From Mesorhabditis belari (taxonomy: Eukaryota; Nematoda; Chromadorea; Rhabditida; Rhabditidae), in NCBI GenBank assembly GCA_958450365.1, contig CAUEEP010000878.1:1-64000 (forward strand): a stretch of DNA of 64,000 bases, given 5' to 3'. Positions within the stretch are counted from its first letter, which is position 1, and each line of letters opens with the position of its first letter. A program made the translations under genes and the position numbers. The notes beneath the pieces were generated by a model that saw nothing but the letters and a program-made list of their open reading frames with translations, had not been told where the DNA came from and made no database searches. This document shows, in pieces, positions 35,401-45,510 of this stretch.

Positions 35401-38400
35401 AGGATCCTGAGAGGCCCGACTATCTAAGACCAGCCGGGAAACTGTTTTTCCGGATTTTTTGGGCAAGAACGGCTTTTGTCCCCATGGCGCAGTGGATAGC
35501 GCGCCGGTCTATCGTCCATACGATCCGGGTTCGACCCCCGTATACGACTCCAATTTTGCTTTTTAAAAAATCCAAAAGCACGTTGCACAACTACATTGAA
35601 TTCCCTATTCAACGGCGCAAAATTCATTGCAAACGGTCCTCTGGGAGCTGAGGAGTAGCGCTCACAGACAGACGGGCAGGCAGACGGACAGATAGACGGG
35701 CAGACAGACGGACAGACAGACGCCTTAGTTCCTTTTAATATAGTAGATTATAATTTCTATTATATTATATTATAATAATGGTACTTTACCGTTATACCTC
35801 CCCATTTTGTGGCGTTTTTTGGCGACATATTGAGCCGAAGAGTTAGTAGTAATGTCCTGAATTAAGACAAGTAGAAAAATCCACAATAAGCGCTAACCTT
35901 GAGCTTTGCATCATAGGATTCCTGCAAAGAACTTGCCATTTTTTCATTGTAATATTGAGTCAAATGAGTTCCAGATTTCAATAGGATATAGAGGTAGAAC
36001 ATACCGTAAATCCTGTAATAGTACCCCAGCCCCATAATGACGGTGCTGAGTGTTGCGTAGTCGAGCTTTGAACGAGTTTTTCTCGACACTGGTTTATGCT
36101 ATAATGCGCGCTTGGGTATCAAAAAATAGCCCTGAATTTCAGCTATTTTTTGATACCAAAGACGCATTTTTTTGAAAGTACGGGCGCTTTGAAAAGCAAT
36201 GAAATACTAAAAAACTTTTGCGACTACGCGACCGTACGAGGGGGGTGGGGTACTATTACAGTATTTACGGTAAGCATTTCGCCCTCGAAATTTCTTCAAT
36301 GCTTCGATCAATTGAGACACGTTTTAGCCTATTTTGTAGAGGAGATTTACGACTTTCAAATAGTTTATAACATTCATCGATTCTAGTTTATAACATCAGG
36401 TTTCTATCGTTGGAAATTTATGAAAATGTCGAAATCTATGAAATTCGCATTTCTTATGCATGTACCTAATATAATAGAATCAACAGATTATAATTTAAAA
36501 TGTTAGACGATGATCAACGATGCTGTGAAGAAGTCCTCAACCGGAACTCCACCCACTTACACTTTGTGCCTTTTGAGCAACGAGACTGTTTGTGATGTCA
36601 GCCAGTGGGTTTAGGAAAAAAGAAATTGATAAACCAGCTAAGCAGGAAACAAATCTCAATACTCTGAGTGTTAGAAATTGTTAGAAATTTAACCGTTAGA
36701 AATTTTACAGTTACAAGAATATAGAGAGCACAGGAAAACAAAATTTGCACTTCATATTATCAGCAACAACTCTAAACCAATTTTTCATCGATCAGCTACA
36801 AATTTTTAGAAAATCTGGAAGCTATGCCGTTACCATATTCAACCCAATCAGCAGAACTGTGAGCTCGTTCGTTCGAGTTCCTTTCTATCACCCAATCGCC
36901 TCAGTCGCCGATGATACTGGAGCTGCCGTCAAAGTGCAAGTAAGTGCTTATTGCAAGTAAGATTTATTGGAAAATTTCAAGACCAATAAATTTACTTTTA
37001 GATTGTTCCAACGTTCTCGATTCCTCCTTTATCCTCGGCCAACATTGCCCCTTATGAGCTCTACATTCCCGTCCTACTAGATCCAGCCGGTTTCAGGACT
37101 TATTTCGTTTCTGGAAGTGGAGTGTCTGGAAGGTGCAAGAATGGTTTTCTTTGAGCAGTAGAAATTTAGAAAACCGTAGCATTAAGCATTTTAAAGCTTG
37201 AGCCAAAGCTTTTGAGCCAAAGCTTTTGAGCCAAAGCTTTTGAACCAAAGCTTTTGAGCCAAAGCTTTTGAGCCAAAGCTTATTTGAGCCAAAGCTTATT
37301 TGAGCCAAAGCTTATTTGAGCCAAAGCTTATTTGAGCCAAAGCTTATTTGAGCCAAAGCTTATTTGAGCCAAAGCTCATCGTTTTCTAGGCCACCAAAAC
37401 AAAGCAACGCGGAACTTGCCTACCCGGAAAAAGTGATTCAACCAAGTGAAGCTGATACGGTTTCGATCGAAAACGATGTAAGCTCTAGTCTTAAATGATC
37501 TTAAATCCCAAAAGAATCCCAAAAGAATCTTTTGTTTAGTATGTTTCTCTTCAATTCGACGCAAACGGCTACTTGTCTTCGGTTCAAAACAAGAAATCGG
37601 GAACTCGTCGCAATTTGAAGCAAGAGTTTCTCTATTATGAGGTAAAAGAAGATAATCTATGCAAATCTATGCAAAACTAGCATATTAAACCTAAATCAGT
37701 GCCTATTTAAAGCTTTTGTAAAATTTTAAAGAGTCTGTTTGTTGTTTAGAGCAGTGCCAACTCTGCTCAACCCTCTGGTGCCTACATTTTCCGGCCAGCT
37801 GCTCAAACGACGAAAACTTTGAGTACATCAATTACTACTACCGTTGTCAAGGTTGGATTTGCAGTGTGACATTTACAAGTTCTGAACAAGCGCAGATCCA
37901 GTTATTAGCAAAGCTAGATTGCCATTGGCAAAGTTAGATTGGTCGTCTAACTTTGAGCCCAAATATCATGGTGTTAGACTGTTCAATTTAGATATTCTTG
38001 GTTTCATTAGATGCGCCAAGTCTTTCTCTATCGATTGGTAAGAAAACTATTCCAATTGAACAGCCCAACACCAAGAAATTTGAGCTCAAAGTTCGATTGT
38101 CAATGGCAAAGGGGGCGGGGCGCGTATAAAAGGTCGCACAATCTTGTAGCGACCCTGGTTTTATATCACCGCATAGCTGTGCTGTTAAACAATAAAAATA
38201 TTTCATTTGAGATTCAATCTATCTAGCGATTCTCTTAGAAAGCTCTTTTTTTGAACTTTTTATTATTCCAAAAACATTCGTAAAGTCTCGTACAAATTTT
38301 TACTGGCGACACTTTTAGGGCGCCTCGGTGCAAGAGGTGAGGCAAAAGGTGACCGACTGGGCTTATCAGACGATTCGCCTCTACACTGGACAGCCACAAA

Positions 38401-41400
38401 TTGAATTCGATTGGGTCATCGGACCGATTCCGAAAGAAAACAGGCAAGAGAGTTTAGCAAAATATAAAGTAAACAAAAATCTTCAATTAAAAAAAACTAA
38501 GCCATTTTAATTACCGTATTCTCTCTAATAGTAGTGCACCCTAAGCTTCGCCTAAATTGCTCGAAATCTCGAAAAGCGCTTATCAGAACCTATCGATGTG
38601 GGGTCGGAAAATGTAGCTGACGATGAGATCTTGTGGGGGATTTGAGTGTTGAGCTTCTGTTAGAACTTTGAAAGCCGTAAAATAGTCACTAACTCGGCTC
38701 AGCGCGGTGCACTATTATTAGAGAAAATACGGTATTATTTGCCTTATTACTGGCTTGACTTGCATAAAGTCCCTGCTAGAACCTGGCTCACAGGTTTGAT
38801 TGAAATATCTTTGGCTAGATACCGTATTTTCTCTAATAGTAGTGCACCCTAAGCTTCGCCTAAATTGCTCGAAATCTTGAAAAGCGCTTATCAGAACCTA
38901 TCGATGTGGGGTCGGAAAATGTAGCTGACGATGAGATCTTATGGGGGATTTGAGTGTTGAGCTTCTGTTAGAACTTTGAAAGCCGTAAAATAGTCACCAA
39001 CTCGGCTCGGCGAGGTACACTATTATTAGAGGGGTACTATTAGAGAAAATACGGTATTTAAGAAGTACAGTATCCCTTTAAACCTGGTTCAAATTAAAAC
39101 GAAAGCTGAAGTTATGATTTTTCCTACTGTTTCGAAAAATTTTAAAGGATTTTAGGGATTTTGGAGGATTTTGAAGGATTTTGGAGGATTTTGATAGATT
39201 TTTTAGTACAAGATGACATCCATAAGTTACGAATCTAGTAATTTTTAGCAACCCAATCGGAAAAGAGATCATCACTCGATACACAACGGATATCAAAACA
39301 AATGGACTCTTTTGGACGGATGCAAGCGGAAGACAAGTGCTCCAGAGAACGTTTGTGCTAAAAAGTTTGCTTGAGCTCTATGAGAGATCTCTAGTTTGCT
39401 GCAAAAGCTCTATCAAATCTCTAGTTTCCTGCAAAAGCTCTATCAGATCTCTAGTTGTCAGTCTAGTTGTTAAATAGATCTAATATTACAATGAGAATTA
39501 GCTTTTTTATAAAACCATTCAGATGGGACTCCTATCCACAATTCCAATATGAGGACACTGAGCCAATTGCCGGAAATTATTACCCAGTCGTCAACCGGAT
39601 CTACATGAAAGATAATACAAATCAATTGACTGTGCTGACCGATCGTGCGCAAGGAGGAATGGCCAGGAATGGAGCGCTTGAATTGATGGTACAAATTGCC
39701 TAAGCTATACAAAGAGATAAGATCTTAAAGGAAAATAATACCTTGCATTGTTTAGCTTCATCGTCGTTGTTTCCACGACGATCATTTCGGTGTCGATGAA
39801 GCTTTGGATGAGCCTGGAAAAGACGGAAAGGGACTAGTTGTTCGTGGACAACATTGGGTTCTTTTCGATGAACCGGCGGTTGGTTGAACTCGTTGTCATA
39901 AAACGTTGAATACGGTTAATTCATGGATAAACAAAGCTATAGATTGCGGCAAAATTATGAAACAACAATTAATGGAGACTCCTTAATCATAAATTTTCTC
40001 AACGGCCAACAATTTATTCATCAAAAGAAACAAATTAATTACAATATAACAATTTTTAAATCTCAAAATGACCACCATTTGCAGCAAGACATTTCTTAAA
40101 GCGCTTGGGAAAATCGGCGATTGCTTTTTGGAAATCTTTATCGAGTATCGAGTTTCATGCATTAACCAAGTCGCGCTTCAAAGAGTCGATTGATATCTGG
40201 GATTTAGCACAAGTCTTTGCCTCCAGAATGAACCAAATAAAATAATCGAGAGGGTTGAGGATCAGGCGATTCGATGGCCATTCACTAGGAGTCTGTGAGC
40301 TGAAATCAACGGTGATCTAATATGGAAAGTTCTTAGCGATCCACATAGCGATTTAGCAGGTGCAAGACGCTTCAATTTCATTGGATCCTTCAGACTTTTA
40401 CATCTTTTCTGGCTTTGATTCCTTTTTTTTAAAGAATTCGTCGAACAGAGCTATCTGAGATTCCAATGACCGCCATTTTCATTCCGAGTTGAGTTCTTTG
40501 CAGTCGTTGGGTTACGTTTAAGACGTTCAATAATCGTTTAAGACTTGCTTTCATCGCTGGGGCGTGGTAGCTGTTTTAGGACATCCTCTCCCAACCCGAT
40601 TGTCGTTGTTTGTAACGTTTGATGGCTTTTGGAACGACCGAAAGATCTTTCAAAAGATCGGCCATCTCCATCACTTGTTTTCCTTCCTCAAATAATCGGG
40701 AGCAAGTTCTCTTTGCTTCCCGGGAGCAAGTTCTCTTTGCTTCCCGGGAGCAAGTTCTCTTTGCTTTCCATATCTAATAACAGAGCGTTTAATAATACTT
40801 AACAAAACAATACAAAACAAAACAATACAAAACAATACAATACAAAACAAATGAAAAAAACAACGCGAAACAGCTGATTGCTCGTTCCATAATTTCGAAA
40901 CAGCTGATTGCTCGTTCCATAATTTTGCCGCAACCTGGATATCGTCAAAGTCATGATTCTTCGGGGTTCTTCAAAAGCTGACTTTTCATTTTAGCCATCA
41001 GCATCAACCCATCGCCCACTCGCCGTCAATCTCTTCCATCGTCCGATCGCCGCTTATGCCACCGTTGCCGATCCTGTTGCTTACCGACAAGCAACCAAAA
41101 CCAAGGTAACTAGATCAACAAGAATTAAGCTTTTGAATCAGAGCAAGACTTGCTCTTGTTAACTATCAGTCAGATCTTGTCAGACAAGAAATGCAATTGA
41201 TTTCAGTTTGCTGGCCTCAAGCGCGACCTTCCAGCCAATGTGAACCTGTTGACGCTGGAGAAGAGAAGCGATGGAATCTTGATGAGATTGGAGCATATCT
41301 TCCAAGCAAATGAGGATCCATCCCTTTCACAACCAGCCACGATCGATTTCTCGGTATGAACTATGCTCAAGAAACTATAGCTGTTCAAATTTTAATTTGC

Positions 41401-41698
41401 TAGTCAAGTTCTCAACTTGTTAAAGTATTTGTTCAAAAGTTTTTCTTTAGAATCTCTTCACCGGGTTCACGATTCAGTCGGTGCAAGAGTTGATGCTTGG
41501 AGGAAACAAAAATTCCACCGGAAAGTGTAAGTTTTTCTGTTTAAGTGAATAGAATAGAATTTATGACTTGATATACCAATTACAGTTTACTCAATGTCTC
41601 TTTTACAATAAATTTCAGCCACAACAGTCACTCTGAACCCCCAAGAGATTCGCACTTTCTCGCTCACCGTTTCCCCAATGGCCCCAAAAGATTATTAG
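29492..41698 (+). CDS. Lysosomal-type alpha-mannosidase (glycoside hydrolase family 38)
   Basis: Role (family knowledge): retaining zinc enzyme that removes alpha-linked mannose from N-glycans in the lysosome. Seen, 28 exons: 29492-29551 (signal peptide [17 protein letters not shown]), 29932-30040, 30078-30135, 30266-30357, 31785-31872, 31931-32036, 32139-32244, 32533-32630, 32743-32796, 34265-34381, 34437-34540, 34605-34698, 34831-34931, 34998-35067, 36507-36604, 36810-36939, 37002-37132, 37390-37477, 37540-37641, 37750-37851, 38319-38443, 39249-39350, 39523-39688, 39756-39878, 40995-41105, 41207-41353, 41451-41526, 41619-41698. They total 946 codons including TAG. Motifs: HSHDDLGWL (zinc), [20 protein letters not shown] (Asp nucleophile), [25 protein letters not shown] (zinc His). 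Length 945 residues is normal for the lysosomal class. Nothing catalytic is missing. One intron (38444-39248) uses a GC donor, and all other phases match. C. elegans aman-1 is the likely counterpart. Confidence 0.96.
30800..30862 (-). pseudogene. tRNA-like SINE head in a mannosidase intron
   Basis: Minus strand: GTAGCCTAGTGGTTAGTGTG (A box) and TGGTTTGATACC (B box). The region between them is expanded and unpaired. Confidence 0.5.
31085..31643. mobile_element. Hairpin MITE (about 560 bases) in a mannosidase intron
   Basis: TACAGTCCAGGGTGTGGGAG faces a right end reading CTGCCGCACTCTGTACA. Long arms include ACTCAGTTCTCGATGCCTCA and its inverse at about 31,580. Confidence 0.88.
32270..32495. 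repeat. (AAGCCAGCCATT)n minisatellite
   Basis: Units AAGCCAGCCATT / AAGCCAGCCAAT and pure CCAG runs. The Ala/Gly/Leu frame on the complement is an artefact. Confidence 0.95.
32885..33125 (-). repeat. Element end with TCTGTCTGTC tract and a tRNA-like head
   Basis: TATATAAAAGAGTGTCTGTC at 32,890 is an end motif seen in inverse near 35,740 and 63,570. Minus-strand tRNA-like sequence at 33,038-33,125 has GGAAGAGTCGGGAGCGCG (A-box-like, locally duplicated) and GGGTTCGACTCCCG (B box). Confidence 0.5.
33774..34190. mobile_element. Hairpin MITE (about 417 bases) in a mannosidase intron
   Basis: GTAGGAGCGTCACGTAGCG at the left faces CGCGACGCTCCTAT at the right. Arms of about 200 bases pair through GAGATATAACACATATTTTT and its inverse, with a short loop at about 33,980. 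Confidence 0.9.
35100..35745. repeat. Composite repeat with two tRNA-like units in a mannosidase intron
   Basis: Minus strand at 35,278-35,342: TGGCGGATTGCCAGAGCG and GGGTTCGACCC. Plus strand at 35,480-35,553: TGGCGCAGTGGATAGCGCG (perfect GCGC D stem) and GGGTTCGACCCCCG. Acceptor stems do not pair in either. The block ends in CAGACAGACGG repeats and TTTTAATATAGTAGA, the inverse of the end motif at 32,885. Confidence 0.55.
36002..36272. mobile_element. MITE family B, copy 1
   Basis: About 271 bases with ends TACCGTAAATCCTGTAATAG and inverse. Shares AAAAACTTTTGCGACTACGC with copies at 54,423 and 55,142. In a mannosidase intron. Confidence 0.9.
36279..36475. repeat. Dispersed repeat, copy 1
   Basis: About 197 bases (from ATTTCGCCCTCGAAATTTCT to TTATGCATGTACCTAATA), very similar to about 60,445-60,635 and partly to 60,235-60,290. 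Confidence 0.8.
37190..37378. repeat. (GAGCCAAAGCTTTT)n / (GAGCCAAAGCTTATTT)n minisatellite
   Basis: About a dozen 14-16 base units in a mannosidase intron. Confidence 0.93.
37890..38165. mobile_element. Inverted-repeat MITE, related to 51,640-51,900
   Basis: The two copies share GATATTCTTGG, GCCCAACACCAAG and GGGGCGG landmarks in similar order. TTGAGCCCAAATATC is inverted internally. Confidence 0.6.
38512..38734. mobile_element. MITE family A, copy 2
   Basis: TACCGTATTCTCTCTAATAG and its inverse, 223 bases, very similar to the copy at 38,820. In the mannosidase intron that uses the GC donor. Confidence 0.92.
38820..39055. mobile_element. MITE family A, copy 3
   Basis: TACCGTATTTTCTCTAATAG ends. 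Carries a 13-base insertion (GGGGTACTATTAG) that duplicates part of its right inverted repeat. Same intron as copy 2. Confidence 0.92.
39944..40933 (-). mobile_element. Decayed Tc1/mariner (maT-like) transposon inside a mannosidase intron
   Basis: Ends TTGCGGCAAAATTATG are inverted around 990 bases. The minus strand keeps transposase fragments in several frames: [17 protein letters not shown] (HTH), [30 protein letters not shown] and [16 protein letters not shown] at the end, with stops and frame changes between them. A 24-base AGCAAGTTCTCTTTGCTTCC segment is triplicated at 40,690-40,765. No functional transposase. Confidence 0.85.
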
Positions 41699-41737
41699 AT
41701 TTTTATATCTTTGTAAAATAATTTATTGCAGTATTGG

Positions 41738-41743
41738 AATAAA
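41738..41743 (+). terminator. AATAAA polyadenylation signal of the mannosidase gene
   Basis: 40 bases after the stop. The stop of the opposing gene lies ten bases further on (41,753), so the two 3' UTRs overlap or abut. Confidence 0.6.
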
Positions 41744-41752
41744 CTTCGAAAT

Positions 41753-44244
41753 TTAATAGTTAGACAAACAATCTGGTGATGTGGTTGATGCACTTCCTGT
41801 TGTTCCAGCACTTTCTGTTGTTCCAGCACTTTCTGTTGATGCTGATCCCTTAAATAGGTTGAGTTAGTCAAAATTTCAAAATTTCAAAACAATTTCAGTT
41901 ACGCTAGACAACGACTTACAGTTGTTCCAATAGATTCAGTCGTTACAGTGGTGTCGTCGCAAGGAGTTGTTGTTGATCCAACGGTCCCCGTCGTTCCTGT
42001 GGTGTCTGTCGTTTCCCCAGTAGTCCCTGTCATCCTAAAATTTGCAACCTATACTGTATCCAAAGATAAACTTCAAATTTAACATAAAGCCTAATTTAGA
42101 TCTTGTCTTGCAAAATGTGATATTGTATAGTTCTTCCGTACAGAATGGTTAAATTTAAAGTTGAACTTCACGAGGAGTCTAGCTGCACTCAGCTTGAGCT
42201 TGAGCTACACTCAGCTTGAGCTTGAGCTACACTCAGCTTGAGCTTGAGCTGCACTCAGCTTGAGCTTGAGCTGCACTCAGCTTGAGCTTGAGCTACACTC
42301 AGCTTGAGCTTGAGCTGCACTTAGCTTGAGCTTGAGCTTGAGCTTGAGCTACACTCAGCTAGCTCTATTTAACACTAATAATAAAAAATCTCACGTTGTT
42401 GGCGTTTCGCTTTGAGTACTTGTGGTTTGGGTTGGGAAACTAAAGCTTGCTTTTGAGAAGAACTGTTTGAAATTAAATATTAGTGCAGTAATGTTACTAA
42501 GGACTAGTTGACGGCGACGATGTAGCAGACGATGACGATGTAGCAGTGGTAGGCAGCTCGGAAGTGGTTGGCTTAAAAAGAAGTGTTGATTTTCAAACAA
42601 CAAATCTTATCAAGTCAGCTTTCAATATTCACCTACCCCTTCTGTTGGCAATTGCCGACAAACATCGGCAATCAGCTCAACGATATTCTCAAAATCGGAC
42701 ATTTGTGGACTTGAATAACCCGAGATTGGACTCATATCAACTCCATCTAAAAACAATGGAATTCAATTTCAATAATCAAGTAAAAACCATTCACATGAAT
42801 AGCCAGTGTACGATATTGTTCAGTGTAATTGGATCCGGCAATCCGGATCAGATTTTGAGGGCTGAAAATTTGGTAAGAGATTCAAGTTCAAACTCTGTGC
42901 TACCTAGCTGTGTAGAGAACGATCACAGCATTGTGGATTTCCCATCGGTTAAGCTTGGCTGTTGCGCTAAACTTTTTATTGATTTAGCTGATTTCTTAGA
43001 TGATTTAGCTGGTTTCTTAGAAAAATACTTTCAAAGAGCTGACAAGGGATAGGTTAAGAGCTGAGCTTTTTTTGAAGTCAAGCTGACTTTTCGTGTTGGT
43101 GTTGGCCAACAGTTCGTGTTGGTGTTAGCCAACAGACAAGAAGTTCTTCTAAACCCACCCCACGATCGTTTCCTGTCCCTTATCCGATTCCACTTCGGCA
43201 ACATTATCGAGAAAATCTTGCTTTTCCGAGTAAAACCAATTCGGAATCGGTTGATCTTGATCTCCATCTCCGTACAACCAAAAATTCGAATTTGTATAAA
43301 CGGCACTCGATGAATAAAGGATATTTCCTGTGGTGGCGATTGAGGTGATCTCACCGCGGAAAGATGGCTGAATTGTGTTATATTAGAGTACTTACGAGAT
43401 TGTTAGGATTTGTACGAAAGGCACATAAAGCTCTTCTTTTATTTACAAACGGCTGAGCTATCACTGGAGCTGCCTCTTCAAAAAAATCTTGCAACCCAAT
43501 TTTTAAGAGACCAGAACTCTGCGATAGATAGAAATCAAAAGGCAAAGTTTTTCTTCGTATTCTAGATTCTTTGTATTCTAAATTCTTTGTATTTATGTAA
43601 ATTCGTGAAGCCTAATTTTAAATTGAACGCTATTTGAACGCTAATTGAATTGAGCCTAATTGATAGAGTGTGTTCCTCGCGAGTAAGTAATTACTCGAGT
43701 AAAATTTGCATGAGCAATTACTCGAGTAAAATTTGCATGAGCAATTACTCGAGTAAAATTTGCATGAGCAATTACTCGAGTAAAATTTGCATGAGCAATC
43801 TCTACTCGATTAATCGGCGTTTTTGGTCTACGAGTAATGAATCACTACGAGTAATCCTCTTTACACGTCGAGTAAATTGAATATCTTTACATTTGAAGGG
43901 AATTTGCCACCAAATCAGTTGAACGATTGAATATCTTTAAAAGGAGATCTTTAAAAGGAGATCTTTAAGAGGAGTCGTATATAAGGCGGCGCTCGTGATT
44001 TTTCGCTAAAAGGACGGTAATTTTTCCTAAGGGTGCGTTTTAAAAAAGGCATTACTTGCGAGGAACACACTCTACTAATTGAAGGCTTCTCAAAACAAAC
44101 CCAATAACTTGAGCCATCGATCACGAACAATACATAACATGTGTCAAAGGCTGAAACGAAAGCTTTCTGTTTTTTTTTTGCGTCCAACTTACCAAAACTT
44201 GTATTGAAAAGCAAAAATAGGAGAACTATAGCTTTTTGGTGCAT
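41753..44244 (-). CDS. Secreted vWA-domain protein with Thr/Ser-rich mucin-like tail
   Basis: Seen, exons on the minus strand: 44244-44193 (signal peptide MHQKAIVLLFLLFNTSFG), 44150-44101 (CYVLFVIDGSSYW), 43518-43396, 43367-43159, 42861-42812 (NLIRIAGSNYTEQY), 42746-42637 (FENIVELIADVCRQLP), 42571-42537, 42439-42395, 42034-41920 (GTTGETTDTTGTTG), 41848-41753 (ending TSPDCLSNY, TAA). All phases match and the sum is 295 codons. Residues 20-205 follow a von Willebrand A fold: the first strand with the DGS metal site, the hydrophobic IRIAG strand and the last helix. The tail is about 70 residues of Thr, Ser and Gly, likely O-glycosylated. Known: nematodes have many secreted vWA proteins, some with lectin domains; none is seen here. 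The second Ser of the DxSxS metal site is not obvious. The exon 42571-42537 boundary is one of two choices. Function unknown, probably extracellular adhesion or surface coat. Confidence 0.75.
42180..42362. repeat. (AGCTTGAGCTTGAGCTACACTC)n minisatellite
   Basis: About eight 22-base units in an intron of the vWA gene. Confidence 0.95.
43663..44074. mobile_element. TIR element with internal 27-base tandem array
   Basis: TAGAGTGTGTTCCTCGC at the left and its inverse at the right, about 412 bases, inside the first long intron of the vWA gene. Four 27-base units containing AATTACTCGAGTAAAATTTG run from about 43,688 to 43,800. Confidence 0.85.
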
Positions 44245-44631
44245 TTCAAAGCAGGAATCTCAGCGAATGATTGCTCAAACAAAAATTGTCGTGCTTTTAC
44301 AATCTTGAAAGCAGGAACCTCAGCGAATGATTGATCAAACAAAAATTGTCGTGCTTTTACAATCTTGAAAAGGATCAGACGAAGTGTGATTTTTATTTGT
44401 TGATACAGTGTTTTATTGCTTGAACCATGTAAAAGCCGTGAATTGAGGAAGTGACAGGTTTGTAGGGGTCTATTGGAAATTGATGCGATGATAAGAGTTT
44501 ATTGGGTGTGAAGTCATTTGAAATGTTCGCGATTTCGAATTTCGATTGGTTTTGTCAGATGTGATCTCAAATAAACAAGCAGTTTTCGATTCGAAAATTA
44601 AAAAAAAAGATCAAGGCTTTCTGAATATTTA

Positions 44632-45170
44632 CAGGGTGCGTCATAATTATTGCAACAAGAGTTCAAAGACCGTTTGTGATGTCAAGAATGTGATGTCATG
44701 GGCATCTAAAGCCAATAACAATCAAAATTGGATCTTCATGCAAGATGGAGCTCCCGCTCACACGAAGAAGATGGTTCAGGACTGGTGTGTGGCCAACTTT
44801 CCCTCAGTGATCACCAAGGATGAATGGCCTCAATGTGATGGACTTTTCCATTTGGGCAATCTTAGAGGCTAATGTCTGCTCTCGAAAACACACAAGTTTG
44901 GATTCTTTGAAGAAGTCTTTGACCTTGAGGAAGTCTTTGACCAAATGATGGAAGGCGACTCCTCAAGATGACATTCGGGCCGCAGTGGAGGCATATCCGA
45001 ACCGATTAAGGGCTGTTATCAAGGCAAAAGGCGGTCATATCGAATGATCTCTTGTTTCCTTATTTGTTACTGTTAAATAAAGCTATTTCTGTTTAAAAAT
45101 CTTCTTCCAGTGAAACTTCTTGGTGTGCAATGCCTTGAGTATCTTGTTGCAATAATTATGACGCACCCTG
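44632..45170 (+). mobile_element. maT (DD37D) transposon copy 1, internally deleted
   Basis: Ends CAGGGTGCGTCATAATTATT are inverted and TA-flanked, 539 bases. Encodes MQDGAPAHTKKMVQDW and the C-terminal part of the transposase. Compared with the copy at 57,544, a 17-base deletion removes the PNSPDLN region and shifts the frame. Known: Asp-37-Asp spacing defines the maT branch of Tc1/mariner. Confidence 0.9.
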
Positions 45171-45179
45171 TAGTTTTCG

Positions 45180-45510
45180 TAAAGTGTTAGGTTGTTCAGT
45201 TATATATGCGCGTTTTTGAGGGCTTATTCCAAATATTTCTGCAAGTAGTTTGTCGAGGATCAATTTCGATCGCCCCTTTAAGTACTGCATTATCGATCGT
45301 AGGAGGCCGGTGGTCCTCATCTCCCAAAAATTCATTTCCTTCTCGAAATCGTTGAAACCATCGCCGACACTGGCTTTCCGAAATAGCATCTTCCAAAATA
45401 CTTTCCAAAGGTCTTGATGAGATTCAGCGGTATTTTTGCCCAATTTGAAGTCATACCAAAGATTGGTACGCAGACAAAACTTCGTGCCGTTCACAGAAAC
45501 CAAATCTAAA
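45180..45510 (-). pseudogene. Mariner transposase N-terminal fossil
   Basis: Minus strand, in two frames: LWYDFKLGKNTAESHQDL, then AISESQCRRWFQRFREGNEF and EIDPRQTTCRNIW. These match the paired helix-turn-helix region of mariner transposases. Frameshifted, with no catalytic domain nearby. Confidence 0.8.

Noticed and set aside
35480..35553. Functional tRNA gene
   Set aside because: Good D and T arms, but the acceptor strands (GTCCCCA and ATACGAC) do not pair and the anticodon arm is not canonical.
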